64,000 nucleotides of DNA from Bacteroidia bacterium (GTDB taxonomy: Bacteria; Bacteroidota; Bacteroidia; Bacteroidales; Paludibacteraceae): assembly GCA_021152555.1 (NCBI GenBank), contig JAGKVE010000004.1:1-64000 (forward strand), written 5' to 3'. Positions 9,159-17,885 of this stretch are shown one piece after another. Made by a program: the position numbers and the translations under genes. The notes under the pieces were generated by a model, which saw nothing but the letters and a program-made list of their open reading frames with translations, had not been told where the DNA came from and did no database searches. Position 1 is the first letter of the stretch, and every line of letters starts with the position of its first letter.

Positions 9159-9746
9159 TTAGAATTCCACTTTAGGTGCGTGTTTGCTTTCCTCGTCAGC
9201 CTCGAAATACGGTTTGCGCTCGAAGCCGAAGATAGACGCAATGATATTTCCCGGGAACCGGCGAACCTTGGTGTTATATTCTCGTGCGGTGTCGTTGAAC
9301 TGCTGACGTGCGATAGCGATGCGGTTCTCTGTTCCTTCGAGTTGCGACTGGAGGTCACGGAAGTTCTCGTTGGCTTTGAGGTCCGGGTAACTCTCCGCTA
9401 CAGCAAGTAGTCGTCCAAGCGCCTGACTGAGTTCGCCTTGTGCGGCTTGGTACTGTGCCAGTTGTTCCGGGGTTACGTTAGACGGGTCGATAGTGATTTG
9501 CGTAGCGCGTGAGCGGGCACTGATGACATTCTCCAGGGTCTCACTCTCATGCATTGCATATCCTTTGACGGTGGCCACGAGGTTCGGAACAAGGTCCGCA
9601 CGACGTTGGTATTGGTTCTCTACTTGCGACCAAGCGGACTCGACGGTCTCTTCATTCTCAACCAGTCCGTTGTACACATTGACAGCCCAAAGGGCGATGA
9701 TTGCCAGCACACCCAGTACCACAATCCAAGGTAATAATTTTTTCAT
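9159..9746 (-). CDS. lemA: LemA-family protein
   Basis: 195 residues. One N-terminal transmembrane helix (about 5-24) is followed by the LemA helical domain with QVENQYQRRADLVPNLVATV and FPGNIIASIFGF. LemA proteins are membrane-anchored with an extracytoplasmic helical bundle and commonly sit beside TPM-domain genes, as here. Their exact function is unclear. Confidence 0.94.
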   Translation of the reverse strand: MKKLLPWIVVLGVLAIIALWAVNVYNGLVENEETVESAWSQVENQYQRRADLVPNLVATVKGYAMHESETLENVISARSRATQITIDPSNVTPEQLAQYQAAQGELSQALGRLLAVAESYPDLKANENFRDLQSQLEGTENRIAIARQQFNDTAREYNTKVRRFPGNIIASIFGFERKPYFEADEESKHAPKVEF

Positions 9747-9770
9747 ATCAATAATTTATAAATTGAACAT

Positions 9771-9816
9771 CATCAATCAGTAATCAGCCGTCAGCAGTCA
9801 GTAATCAGCAATCACC
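9771..9816 (-). repeat. Heptanucleotide array, CAGTAAT/CAGCAAT type, overlapping the TPM gene stop
   Basis: On the plus strand the units read CATCAAT / CAGTAAT / CAGCCGT / CAGCAGT / CAGTAAT / CAGCAAT / CACC at a strict 7-bp step. The array fills the lemA-TPM junction, and the TPM stop codon (9812-9814) lies inside it. Confidence 0.85.
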
Positions 9817-10615
9817 ATTTACCTCCTGACCCTCCGCCTGAAGTTGAGCCGCCGCCCCATGAACGGCCGGAGGAGAAGCCGCCTCCGGAAGAGAAAGAGC
9901 CACCGCTGTGGCCGGTAAATCCACCGCCGGAGTAACCGCTTCCTTTGCCGCCGGACTTAGATCCGCGCGAAAGGACATAGATAATAAAGAGTATAATGAG
10001 CGCGATGATGACGATGGTCACCCAGTCGGTATCCTCATCGCCGCTGTCGTCGTATCTGCCGCGATTAGTGACGGAGGTCATGTTGAGCAGTTCCTCCGGG
10101 GCTTCGCCGCCCGTACATTCCTCATAGATGGCGAGCGCGCCGTAACAGAGTCCCTCGCCATAATTGCCGTCCTTGAAGGAAGGAATCATGTCATCGTGTA
10201 TGATTTTGGAGCAGCGTGCGTCGGTCAGTACGCCCTCAATGCCGGTACCGGTCATGATGCGTATATCGTGGCTGTCGAGGACAAAGAGAATAAGAACGCC
10301 GGTGTTCTTGCCTTTCTTTCCTATTCCCCATCGCTGGTAGAGTTCGTAAGCGAAATCGAAGCAGTCAGCGTCTCCGATATTCTCGAGCGCAGCGACGCAC
10401 ATCTCCACTTGAGTCTGCTTCTCCAAGTCTGAAGAGCAGGCGTTAAGGAACTGCACATCGTCGTCGGAAAGGATGTTGTCCGGGTTCACGACGTAGTTAT
10501 CCTGGGCGTCTTTTTTGGGGTTCGGCACTATGCCGGGCGTATATTGCGCGGCGTAGGTAAACGAAGAGGTCATGACCACCCATAGGAACATCATCAGACG
10601 GAGTACTTTTCTCAT
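9812..10615 (-). CDS. TPM (DUF477)-domain membrane protein
   Basis: 267 residues. A signal peptide is followed by a TPM domain (about 37-165; LEKQTQVEMCVAAL, RWGIGKKGKNTGVLILF, GTGIEGVLTDARC), then one transmembrane helix (about 208-226) and a Gly/Ser-rich tail ending in GGGSGGKW. TPM proteins are membrane-associated and often paired with LemA; some are linked to photosystem or membrane-protein repair, but not in this group. It has its own promoter and probably starts the TPM-lemA-DUF349-ftsE-sufE-aroK transcript. Confidence 0.9.
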   Translation of the reverse strand: MRKVLRLMMFLWVVMTSSFTYAAQYTPGIVPNPKKDAQDNYVVNPDNILSDDDVQFLNACSSDLEKQTQVEMCVAALENIGDADCFDFAYELYQRWGIGKKGKNTGVLILFVLDSHDIRIMTGTGIEGVLTDARCSKIIHDDMIPSFKDGNYGEGLCYGALAIYEECTGGEAPEELLNMTSVTNRGRYDDSGDEDTDWVTIVIIALIILFIIYVLSRGSKSGGKGSGYSGGGFTGHSGGSFSSGGGFSSGRSWGGGSTSGGGSGGKW

Positions 10616-10641
10616 TTTTCTTATTTATATTATTTCGGCTG

Positions 10642-10673
10642 CAAAGGTACAACATTTTTTTGACATATGCAAG
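10642..10673 (-). promoter_or_regulatory. Promoter of the TPM-lemA operon
   Basis: Minus strand: TACCTTTG at 10649-10642, with CTTG at 10673-10670, 20 bp upstream. Near-consensus. Confidence 0.75.
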
Positions 10674-10677
10674 GTTT

Positions 10678-10724
10678 TAGCCGAAAAAAACGTCTGTGCT
10701 GGCACAAAGGCGTTTTTCGGTTAA
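10678..10724 (-). terminator. Probable terminator downstream of glmS
   Basis: CCGAAAAACG pairs with CGTTTTTTTCGG around an inner TTGTG/CACA stem (with a 2-nt bulge). It lies about 90 nt past the glmS stop and just before the next promoter. A separate perfect hairpin, GTTTGCA/TGCAAAC, is at about 10733-10752. Confidence 0.5.
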
Positions 10725-10814
10725 AAGATAGTCGTTTGCACAGAAATGCAAACGTATGCAAACATTTTTCTGCTTTCTTTGCTAAAAAAAAAGCGATACA
10801 GTCGAAAAATGTAA

Positions 10815-12674
10815 TCACTCGACGGTGACGGATTTGGCGAGGTTTCGTGGCTGGTCCACATCACATCCTTTGACTACGGCAATATGGTATGCGAGTAGTT
10901 GGAGCGGTATGACGGTGAGCAGTGGCGTGAGACATTCCTCGGTCTGTGGCACCTCAATGATATAGTCTGCGATTTTGCTCACGACCTCATCTCCGTCTGT
11001 TACGACCGCAATCACTTTGCCCTTTCTCGCCTTGATTTCCTGTATGTTGCTCACTATCTTTTCGTAGGTTCCGCAATGCGGGGCGACGACGACGACGGGC
11101 ATCTCTTGTGAGATAAGTGCAATAGGTCCGTGTTTCATCTCGGCAGCAGGGTATCCTTCGGCGTGTATATAACTGATTTCCTTCAGTTTGAGCGCTCCCT
11201 CCATCGCCACAGGGTAGTTATATCCTCTGCCGAGATAGATGAAATTCTGTGCATAGGTAAAAGTCTTGGCGAAGTCCGCGATACGTTTCTCCTGCTCCAA
11301 GACACGTGATATCTTGTTCGGTATCTGCCCCAACTCGCTTACAATTCGCGTGAAGTGCTCTTTGGTCAGCGTCCCTTTCTCCCGTCCGATACAGAGTGCG
11401 AGCATGGTGAGTGCAGTGACCTGTGCTGTGAATGCCTTTGTGCTCGCCACTCCGATCTCGGGTCCTACATGTGTATAACAGCCGCTGTCGCTCAAGCGTG
11501 GTATAGAGGCGCCGACAACATTACAGATAGAGAAGATGAATGCGCCGTGCTGTTTGGCGAGTTGTATAGCGGCGAGTGTATCCGCCGTCTCTCCGGACTG
11601 CGAGATAGCGATGACGACATCGTCTTTGTTGATGACGGGTTTGCGGTACCGGAACTCGGAGGAGTACTCGACCTCGACGGGAATCTGCGCGAACTCCTCG
11701 ATGGCGTACATGGCAATGAGTCCGGCGTGCCATGAAGTACCGCAAGCGGTAATAATGATACGCTTGGCGTTGAGGAAACGGTCTTTGTTGTCAATGAATC
11801 CCGAAAGGGCGATGTTATCCTGCCTTACGTTCACCCGGCCGCGCATGGAGTCCGTGAGCGTCCTTGGCTGCTCGAAGATTTCCTTGAGCATGAAATGCGG
11901 ATAACCGCCTTTCTCCAACTGGCTGAGCGAGAGTTCCAGCCGCTTGATCTCCGGGGTCTTATCAACTCCGTTGATAGTTGATAATTGATAATTGAGAATT
12001 GATAATTGCGGATTAACAGTCAGGACGACCACTTCTTCGTCCCCGAGATAGATGACCTTGTCCGTATATTCGACAATAGGCGTGGCGTCCGAGGCAAGGA
12101 AATACTCGTCCTCTCCTATTCCCACGACAAGCGGTGACCCCTTTCTGGCGGCAATGAGCGTATCTGGATGCTCTTTATCCAGCACAGCGATAGCGTATGC
12201 TCCGACGACCTGTTGCAGCGCCAACTGCACAGCCGTCTTGAGGTCTGCTTGACGGTTGAGCTGCGTATATTCGATGAGCTGCACGAGGACCTCAGTGTCG
12301 GTGTCTGACTTGAAAGTATATCCCTCCGCCTGCAGTCCGGCTTTGAGGACCGCGTAATTCTCGATGATACCGTTATGTATGATGGCAAGTCGCTCGGACT
12401 CCGAGTAATGAGGATGGGCATTCACCATGTTCGGCTCTCCGTGCGTCGCCCAGCGCGTATGCGCGATACCGATACACCCGCCGGTGTCCTTGTCCGCCGC
12501 ATAGGCTTCGAGCTCGGACACCTTTCCTTTCGCTTTGTATATATTGAGCTGCCCGGCGTTATTGATGAGTGCCACGCCGGCACTGTCATAACCCCGGTAT
12601 TCCAGACGATGAAGTCCTTTGATTAATACAGGATACGCCTTGCGTTTGCCTATATATCCAACAATTCCACACAT
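10815..12674 (-). CDS. glmS: Glutamine--fructose-6-phosphate aminotransferase (isomerizing)
   Basis: 619 residues, near the family length of about 610. It makes glucosamine-6-phosphate for cell-wall sugars. After Met1 comes the catalytic Cys2 (MCGIVGYIG) of the Ntn glutaminase domain, then HTRWATHG and HNGIIENY. Two SIS sugar-isomerase domains follow (TACGTSWHAG, SQSGETADT, STKAFTAQV, EMKHGPIAL), and the protein ends with the conserved PRNLAKSVTVE. About residues 223-238 (QLSILNYQLSTING), in the linker between the two halves, are encoded by a 7-bp repeat array and look like an insertion. No glmS ribozyme is visible upstream. Confidence 0.97.
   Translation of the reverse strand: MCGIVGYIGKRKAYPVLIKGLHRLEYRGYDSAGVALINNAGQLNIYKAKGKVSELEAYAADKDTGGCIGIAHTRWATHGEPNMVNAHPHYSESERLAIIHNGIIENYAVLKAGLQAEGYTFKSDTDTEVLVQLIEYTQLNRQADLKTAVQLALQQVVGAYAIAVLDKEHPDTLIAARKGSPLVVGIGEDEYFLASDATPIVEYTDKVIYLGDEEVVVLTVNPQLSILNYQLSTINGVDKTPEIKRLELSLSQLEKGGYPHFMLKEIFEQPRTLTDSMRGRVNVRQDNIALSGFIDNKDRFLNAKRIIITACGTSWHAGLIAMYAIEEFAQIPVEVEYSSEFRYRKPVINKDDVVIAISQSGETADTLAAIQLAKQHGAFIFSICNVVGASIPRLSDSGCYTHVGPEIGVASTKAFTAQVTALTMLALCIGREKGTLTKEHFTRIVSELGQIPNKISRVLEQEKRIADFAKTFTYAQNFIYLGRGYNYPVAMEGALKLKEISYIHAEGYPAAEMKHGPIALISQEMPVVVVAPHCGTYEKIVSNIQEIKARKGKVIAVVTDGDEVVSKIADYIIEVPQTEECLTPLLTVIPLQLLAYHIAVVKGCDVDQPRNLAKSVTVE
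11971..12012 (-). repeat. In-gene heptanucleotide array, TTGATAA type, within glmS
   Basis: Plus-strand units TTGATAG / TTGATAA / TTGATAA / TTGAGAA / TTGATAA / TTGCGGA. The array is 42 bp (14 codons) long, so glmS stays in frame. Confidence 0.9.
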
Positions 12675-12677
12675 AAA

Positions 12678-12713
12678 ACTATTTACAATTTAATCATTTA
12701 TTATTTACCATTT
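12678..12713 (-). repeat. Heptanucleotide array, ACAATTT/ACCATTT type, upstream of glmS
   Basis: Plus-strand units ACTATTT / ACAATTT / AATCATTT / ATTATTT / ACCATTT fill the dapL-glmS gap. Confidence 0.75.
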
Positions 12714-12715
12714 TT

Positions 12716-13879
12716 TTATATCTTTTCCTTCATTCTGACAAGAGCAGCGATACAGTCTTCCCGTTTTGAGAAAGCAGAGAACCGCACCAATCCCTCGCCG
12801 CATCTGCCGAAACCGGCACCGGGAGTGCAGACCACTTGACATTGCTGCAACAGGTGGTCGAAGAATGTCCATGAGTCCCATCCATGCGGAGCTACGCAGA
12901 ATATATACGGTGCGTTCGTTCCTCCGTACACTTCGTACCCCATATGTTTCAGACCATCCATGATAACAGCTGCTGTCTCTTTGTAATAGTTCAGATTGTC
13001 CGCTATCCCTTTTTGCCCTTCCGGTGTAAAAGTGGCTTCTGCTGCACGCTGGGCTATGTATGCTGTGCCGTTATACTTGGTGCATTGCCGCCGCATCCAC
13101 ATCGCCTGCAATCCTGTCTCATACGGTACTACGGTATAGCCACAGCGCACTGCCGTGAAACCGGCACTCTTGCTGAAACTGTGCACTTCTATTGCCACCT
13201 CCTTGGCGCCTTCTATCTCATAGATACTATGCGGAATGCCCGGTTCCGAGACAAAGGCTTCGTATGCGGCATCAAAAATAATAATACTCTTGTGTTCACG
13301 GGCATACTCCACCCACAAGCGCAACTGGTCATGCGTGAGCACGACACCTGTTGGGTTGTTGGGAAAGCAGAGGTAAATGATGTCCACCGGCTGCTTGGGC
13401 AGTTCCGGAACAAAAGCATTTTCTTTCATACACGGTATAAAAACTATCTCCCTGCCTGCCATGATATTCGCATCCACGTAGGCAGGATAGGTAGGGTCAA
13501 GAATCGCCACTGTGTTCTTTTGGTCAAATAGTTCGCTGAGATTGCCTAAATCGCTTCCTGCGCCATCGCTGATAAACACCTCGTCGGGTTCAAAACAAAT
13601 CCCGCGAGGACGGTAAAAAGAGTTGATGATACGCTGCTGTAACCATTGGTAACCGTTTTCGGGACAATAACCACGGAATGTATCGGGGTGAGCCAACTCT
13701 TCTGCAGCGGTGTGCATGGCATCCACGATGACACGGGGCAGCGGACGCGTCACATCGCCCACACCCATACGCAGCAGCCTCTCATTCGGATGATGTGCCA
13801 GATAAGCGTTCACCCGCAGTTCGATGTTACGAAACAGATAATTAGCCGGTAATTCGGCATAATAGGGATTGATTTGCAT
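12716..13879 (-). CDS. dapL: LL-diaminopimelate aminotransferase
   Basis: 387-residue PLP enzyme of fold type I. It converts tetrahydrodipicolinate to LL-DAP in one step (the DapL lysine/peptidoglycan route). Visible features are PNNPTG (173-178), Asp203 in IIFDAAYEA and the PLP lysine Lys237 in HSFSKSAGFTAVRCG; the last segment plus TFRGYCPENG is typical of DapL rather than generic aspartate aminotransferases. It lies next to dapF, the following enzyme in the same pathway. Confidence 0.95.
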   Translation of the reverse strand: MQINPYYAELPANYLFRNIELRVNAYLAHHPNERLLRMGVGDVTRPLPRVIVDAMHTAAEELAHPDTFRGYCPENGYQWLQQRIINSFYRPRGICFEPDEVFISDGAGSDLGNLSELFDQKNTVAILDPTYPAYVDANIMAGREIVFIPCMKENAFVPELPKQPVDIIYLCFPNNPTGVVLTHDQLRLWVEYAREHKSIIIFDAAYEAFVSEPGIPHSIYEIEGAKEVAIEVHSFSKSAGFTAVRCGYTVVPYETGLQAMWMRRQCTKYNGTAYIAQRAAEATFTPEGQKGIADNLNYYKETAAVIMDGLKHMGYEVYGGTNAPYIFCVAPHGWDSWTFFDHLLQQCQVVCTPGAGFGRCGEGLVRFSAFSKREDCIAALVRMKEKI

Positions 13880-13881
13880 GA

Positions 13882-14715
13882 TTATTCCTCCCAGCTATAG
13901 GTACCCCGGAACACTTCTGTTGCCGGACCTGTCATGGTAATTTTGTTTTCCAACGGGTCATAATGAATCAATAACTCACCTCCCTTGAGGTGCACGATAA
14001 TCTCCTCTCCTGTCTCACCCATCCGGTACGCCGCTACGGCTGCTGCGCAGGCTCCAGTGCCGCATGCCATAGTCTCGCCGCTGCCGCGTTCCCATACGCG
14101 TACATCTAATTCACGCGCATTGCGCACATGAGCGAACTCCACATTGGTGCCTTTCGGGAAATGCGAGTGCGTACCTATTCGTTCGCCCAAGTCTGCCATT
14201 TCCGCATCGGAGATTACCCAGCTGCGGAAAAACACGGCGTGCGGATTACCCATATCGACGGAGGTGAAACCCAAGAGGTCACGACCTTTCAAGGCAAGCG
14301 AATCAGTGGCCGTCTTCGGGGTTCCCATATCTACTGTCACTTCGTGTACCAAACCGTTTTGGACGTGAAGACATAACTTCCGGATACCCGCAATCGTCTT
14401 GATTCTCATCTTTGGCTGTGTACATAAACCGCTTTCGTACATATATTTGCCTACGCAACGGATGGCATTGCCACACATCTCCGCCTCCGAACCATCGGCA
14501 TTGAAGATACGCATTTCGGCATCGGCTTCTTTGCACGGAAGAATCAGCACTAACCCGTCTGAACCTATTCCGAAATGGCGGTCGCTGACAGTACGCGCCA
14601 AGGCGGATAAATCCGTATTTGCTATTATGGCGGCTGCGGTTGTAGGGAAACAGTCTATATACACATAGTCATTCCCTAAGCCGTGCATCTTGACAAATTT
14701 CAGCTCTTTACTCAT
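13882..14715 (-). CDS. dapF: Diaminopimelate epimerase
   Basis: 277 residues. It epimerises LL-DAP to meso-DAP. The two catalytic cysteines are Cys81 (EMCGNAIRCVG) and Cys218 (MACGTGACAAAV), each in its family motif; GLGNDYVYID and the SDGLV segment are at the N-terminus. The 2-nt gap to dapL indicates one operon, so two consecutive steps of lysine/peptidoglycan precursor synthesis are encoded together. Confidence 0.97.
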   Translation of the reverse strand: MSKELKFVKMHGLGNDYVYIDCFPTTAAAIIANTDLSALARTVSDRHFGIGSDGLVLILPCKEADAEMRIFNADGSEAEMCGNAIRCVGKYMYESGLCTQPKMRIKTIAGIRKLCLHVQNGLVHEVTVDMGTPKTATDSLALKGRDLLGFTSVDMGNPHAVFFRSWVISDAEMADLGERIGTHSHFPKGTNVEFAHVRNARELDVRVWERGSGETMACGTGACAAAVAAYRMGETGEEIIVHLKGGELLIHYDPLENKITMTGPATEVFRGTYSWEE

Positions 14716-14759
14716 TTTTGCTTTGCCATATTATTTTTTCCGAATGCTCTGGTGTATCA

Positions 14760-16949
14760 TCAATGCACGAATTGGAGTTCACGATACTTGACGAGCGTCC
14801 ATAACTCATCATCCACAATCATCTCCAGTTCATCAGCATGCTCACGGATCTCCGCCATCAACGGCAAAACGGTATCATGATAAGCAATCGCCTTCGAGCG
14901 TTCGTCCGGCTGCCGGTTCGCTTTATGACGTGCCGCCGTCATACGCTCTACGCCGTCCAGAATAGCTCCCGAATGACTTTCTATCTGACGGATAATGCTG
15001 TAATCCATCTCATTGAGACTCGCCGTCTCGTCGGCACTGAACACCTGCTTGACCGCCAATACATTCTGCAACAACATCGTCTGATAACGCTTGGCGGCAG
15101 GCAGTACGTGGTTGACCACCAGATCACCCATCACACGGCTCTCTATCTGCACTTTCTTCACGTACGTCTCCCATTTGACCTCTGAACGGCTATGGAGTTC
15201 CGCCTCGCTCAGCACGCCCGTACGCCCGAACATCTCAATACTTGACGGCGCGAGATAACGGTCGATGACCAACGGTACACTCGTCTCGCAGTCCAAACCG
15301 CGCTGCGCCGCCTCTTCTTTCCACTCGGAACTGTAACCGTTTCCGTCAAAGCGGATTGACTTGCATGCAACGATATATTTCTTGATAACCTCAAAGAGCA
15401 CACGTTCTTTCGCTTCGCCTTTCTCGATACGTTTATCGACCTCCTCTTTGAAAATCATCAGTTGCTCAGCCACCGCCGCATTAAGCGCCAACATCGCCGC
15501 CCCACAGTTGGCACTCGAGCCCACAGCACGGAACTCGAAACGGTTCCCCGTGAAGGCGAACGGCGATGTGCGGTTACGGTCCGTGTTGTCCAACAGGATC
15601 TCAGGTATGTTCGCCACGCCTAACTTCATCTCTTTCTTTGCGTTGATAATAATCGCCTCCTCCGCTTTCGCATGCTCTAACTTGTCCAGCACCGCGCTGA
15701 TCTGCTTGCCAAGGAAGACCGAAATAATTGCCGGCGGTGCCTCATTGGCGCCCAGGCGGTGCTCGTTGGTCGCACTCACGATAGACGCTTTGAGAAGCCC
15801 GTTATGGCGCTGTACCGCCATCAGGACGTTCACCAGAAACGTGATGAACTGCAGGTTCTGGTAGGGGTTCTTACCCGGCGCCAAGAGGTTGACACCCGTG
15901 TTAGTCTGCAAACTCCAGTTACAGTGTTTGCCACTGCCGTTAACACCCGCGTAAGGTTTCTCATGCAGCAGTACGCGGAAATGATGTTTCTCCGCCACAC
16001 GCTCCATGATACTCATTATCAGCAGATTATGGTCATTCGCCAAGTTGACATCTTCGTATATAGGCGCCATCTCAAATTGGTTAGGGGCTACTTCATTATG
16101 CCGTGTGCGGACAGGTATTCCGGCTTTGAGTGCTTCGTATTCGAGTTCGCGCATGAACGCCAAGACGCGTGCGGGGATTGCTCCGAAATAATGATCCTCG
16201 AGCTGCTGGCTCTTCGCGCTGTTATGCCCCATTAGCGTGCGCCCCGTCAGCATCAAGTCAGGGCGGGCGTTATAGAGTGCTTCATCCACTAAGAAATACT
16301 CCTGTTCCCATCCTAAGTTCGCGTGTACGTGTTTTACTTGCTTATCAAAGTACGCGCACACTTCGCGTGCGGCGTGACAGAGCGCCGCCGTGGAACGGAT
16401 TAACGGCGTCTTGTAATCCAGCGCCTCACCCGTGTACGCCACAAAAATAGTGGGGATACACAGCGTGTCGCCGATCAGGAACACCGGACTTGACGGGTCC
16501 CATGCCGAGTACCCTCGTGCCTCAAACGTGTTACGGATACCGCCGCTCGGGAAAGACGAAGCGTCAGGCTCTTGCTGATACAATGCCTCGCCGCTGAACT
16601 CCTCCATTAGCGCCCCGTGCTTGTCCAGCGTAAAGAACGCATCGTGCTTCTCCGCCGTGCCGCCCGTCAAGGGTTGGAACCAATGGGTGAAATGCGTAGC
16701 TCCCTGCTCTATCGCCCACTTGCGGATTCCTATCGCCACAACACCCGCTATGTCACGATGAATAGTTCGCCCGTTATCCACATCATCCCACAACTGCTCC
16801 AACACATCCTGAGAGATATACTCCTTCATCTTCTCACGCGTGAACACATCTCGCGCAAAATAATCTTTCACTTTGCCTTCCGGCTCATTTACTTCCACGG
16901 GTTTATTCCCGAAAGCTGTTTTTAACGCTTCAAATCGAATATTACTCAT
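14760..16949 (-). CDS. glnN: Glutamine synthetase type III
   Basis: 729 residues when started at ATG 16949, exactly the length I recall for Bacteroides fragilis GlnN; an in-frame start 14 codons upstream lies close to the promoter and adds a non-conserved leader. It ligates ammonia to glutamate. Type III features include HFTHWFQPLTGGTAEKHD, GWEQEYFLVD, NGSGKHCNWS, APNQFEMAP and NRTSPFAFTGNRFE. It has its own promoter, divergent from the downstream permease gene, and follows dapF by 44 bp on the same strand. Confidence 0.97.
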   Translation of the reverse strand: MSNIRFEALKTAFGNKPVEVNEPEGKVKDYFARDVFTREKMKEYISQDVLEQLWDDVDNGRTIHRDIAGVVAIGIRKWAIEQGATHFTHWFQPLTGGTAEKHDAFFTLDKHGALMEEFSGEALYQQEPDASSFPSGGIRNTFEARGYSAWDPSSPVFLIGDTLCIPTIFVAYTGEALDYKTPLIRSTAALCHAAREVCAYFDKQVKHVHANLGWEQEYFLVDEALYNARPDLMLTGRTLMGHNSAKSQQLEDHYFGAIPARVLAFMRELEYEALKAGIPVRTRHNEVAPNQFEMAPIYEDVNLANDHNLLIMSIMERVAEKHHFRVLLHEKPYAGVNGSGKHCNWSLQTNTGVNLLAPGKNPYQNLQFITFLVNVLMAVQRHNGLLKASIVSATNEHRLGANEAPPAIISVFLGKQISAVLDKLEHAKAEEAIIINAKKEMKLGVANIPEILLDNTDRNRTSPFAFTGNRFEFRAVGSSANCGAAMLALNAAVAEQLMIFKEEVDKRIEKGEAKERVLFEVIKKYIVACKSIRFDGNGYSSEWKEEAAQRGLDCETSVPLVIDRYLAPSSIEMFGRTGVLSEAELHSRSEVKWETYVKKVQIESRVMGDLVVNHVLPAAKRYQTMLLQNVLAVKQVFSADETASLNEMDYSIIRQIESHSGAILDGVERMTAARHKANRQPDERSKAIAYHDTVLPLMAEIREHADELEMIVDDELWTLVKYRELQFVH

Positions 16950-17001
16950 CTTTTTGACGGTTATTTTGATTTTTAATCCGATTAAATTCAAAAATACGCC
17001 G

Positions 17002-17032
17002 CAAAAGTACTACTATTTTTTCACATACACAA
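17002..17032 (-). promoter_or_regulatory. Promoter of glnN
   Basis: Minus strand: TACTTTTG at 17009-17002 and TTGT at 17032-17029, 19 bp apart. The ATG is about 50 nt downstream. Confidence 0.75.
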
Positions 17033-17074
17033 TACTTTCTTCATTTTTTTTGTATTTTTTTATTTGCATATAAA

Positions 17075-17106
17075 TTTGCAAATATCGATTTTTTGTTGTA
17101 CCTTTG
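17075..17106 (+). promoter_or_regulatory. Promoter of the ArsG-like permease gene
   Basis: TTTG 17075-17078 and TACCTTTG 17099-17106, 20 bp apart. The upstream in-frame ATG at 17064 lies before the promoter, so ATG 17133 is the start. Confidence 0.85.
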
Positions 17107-17132
17107 CACGATTTTTTTCAACACCTCCGTTT

Positions 17133-17861
17133 ATGGTACAATTTTTCACCGCACTCCTTCTTGGCTTGCTAACCATCCTCGACCCCTGCACACTGATGAC
17201 CAGCATAACCGCCATCAGCTATATAGACAAGGAAATCAACAACCGCCGCAAGGTGCTGACCAACGGACTCATGTTCGTTCTCGGCAAACTGGCGACGTAC
17301 GTGCTGCTCAGCATTCCTTTCCTGATGGGCGCACAGACAGAAGGCATACAACATGTACTCAGCCATTGGGGCGAACCCATACTTGCAGGTTTCATGCTCG
17401 TATGCGGCACCGCACTCCTCTTCAGCGGACATCACCACCACGAACACGACCACGGTATCAGCAAATGGCTGAAGGACACGGACAGCAAAGAAAGCTGGCT
17501 ATGGTCGTTCATTCTCGGTATCTTTTTCGCCATTGCGTTCTGCCCGCACCGTCTGGTCTATTTCCTGACGATGATTGACATAACCCTAACCCTGCCCAGT
17601 TCATGGAACTGGGTCATGCCCATTGTCTTCGGGCTCGGGACCGGACTGCCCATCATGCTCATCGCATGGCTCATCAGTTACAGCGCCGTCAGTATCGGCA
17701 AACTTACCAGCCGCATGCAGACCTTCGAGAAGTGGTTCCGGCATATTTGCGCCGTGCTGTTCCTCGTTCTCGGCGTCTATCTGGCTATCCACTGCATGAT
17801 TGAGTACCATGGGCATGAGAACGGCTGCTGCGGTCACCACCATACGGAATGGATTAAATGA
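17133..17861 (+). CDS. DsbD/CcdA-type six-helix permease, ArsG-like
   Basis: 242 residues with about six transmembrane helices. The pattern LLGLLTILDPCTLMTSITAI near the N-terminus and AFCPHRLVYF in the middle matches the DsbD/CcdA/TauE transmembrane superfamily. The overall layout resembles ArsG-type permeases of Bacteroidota, but the substrate is not evident. Two His-rich stretches (HHHHEHDHG after helix 3 and HGHENGCCGHHHTEWIK at the C-terminus) suggest metal binding. It could export a metal or thiol compound, or pass electrons. It is followed within 20 bp by trmN6. Confidence 0.75.
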   Translation: MVQFFTALLLGLLTILDPCTLMTSITAISYIDKEINNRRKVLTNGLMFVLGKLATYVLLSIPFLMGAQTEGIQHVLSHWGEPILAGFMLVCGTALLFSGHHHHEHDHGISKWLKDTDSKESWLWSFILGIFFAIAFCPHRLVYFLTMIDITLTLPSSWNWVMPIVFGLGTGLPIMLIAWLISYSAVSIGKLTSRMQTFEKWFRHICAVLFLVLGVYLAIHCMIEYHGHENGCCGHHHTEWIK

Positions 17862-17885
17862 TAAAATGGTAAATGACCAAATGAA
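17861..17885 (+). repeat. Degenerate heptanucleotide array, AAATGGT/AAATGAC type, at the trmN6 start
   Basis: The run of AAATGAT / AAAATGGT / AAATGAC / CAAATG words spans the permease stop and the candidate ATG codons of trmN6 (17866 and 17881). Confidence 0.55.

Noticed and set aside
10616..10814. Riboswitch or glmS ribozyme
   Set aside because: This region is downstream of glmS, not upstream, and shows only hairpins and a promoter; no ribozyme core is recognisable.
16992..17063. Upstream in-frame starts for glnN and the permease
   Set aside because: The extra codons fall at or before the predicted -7 boxes and are not conserved in type; ATG 16949 gives the usual 729-residue GlnN.
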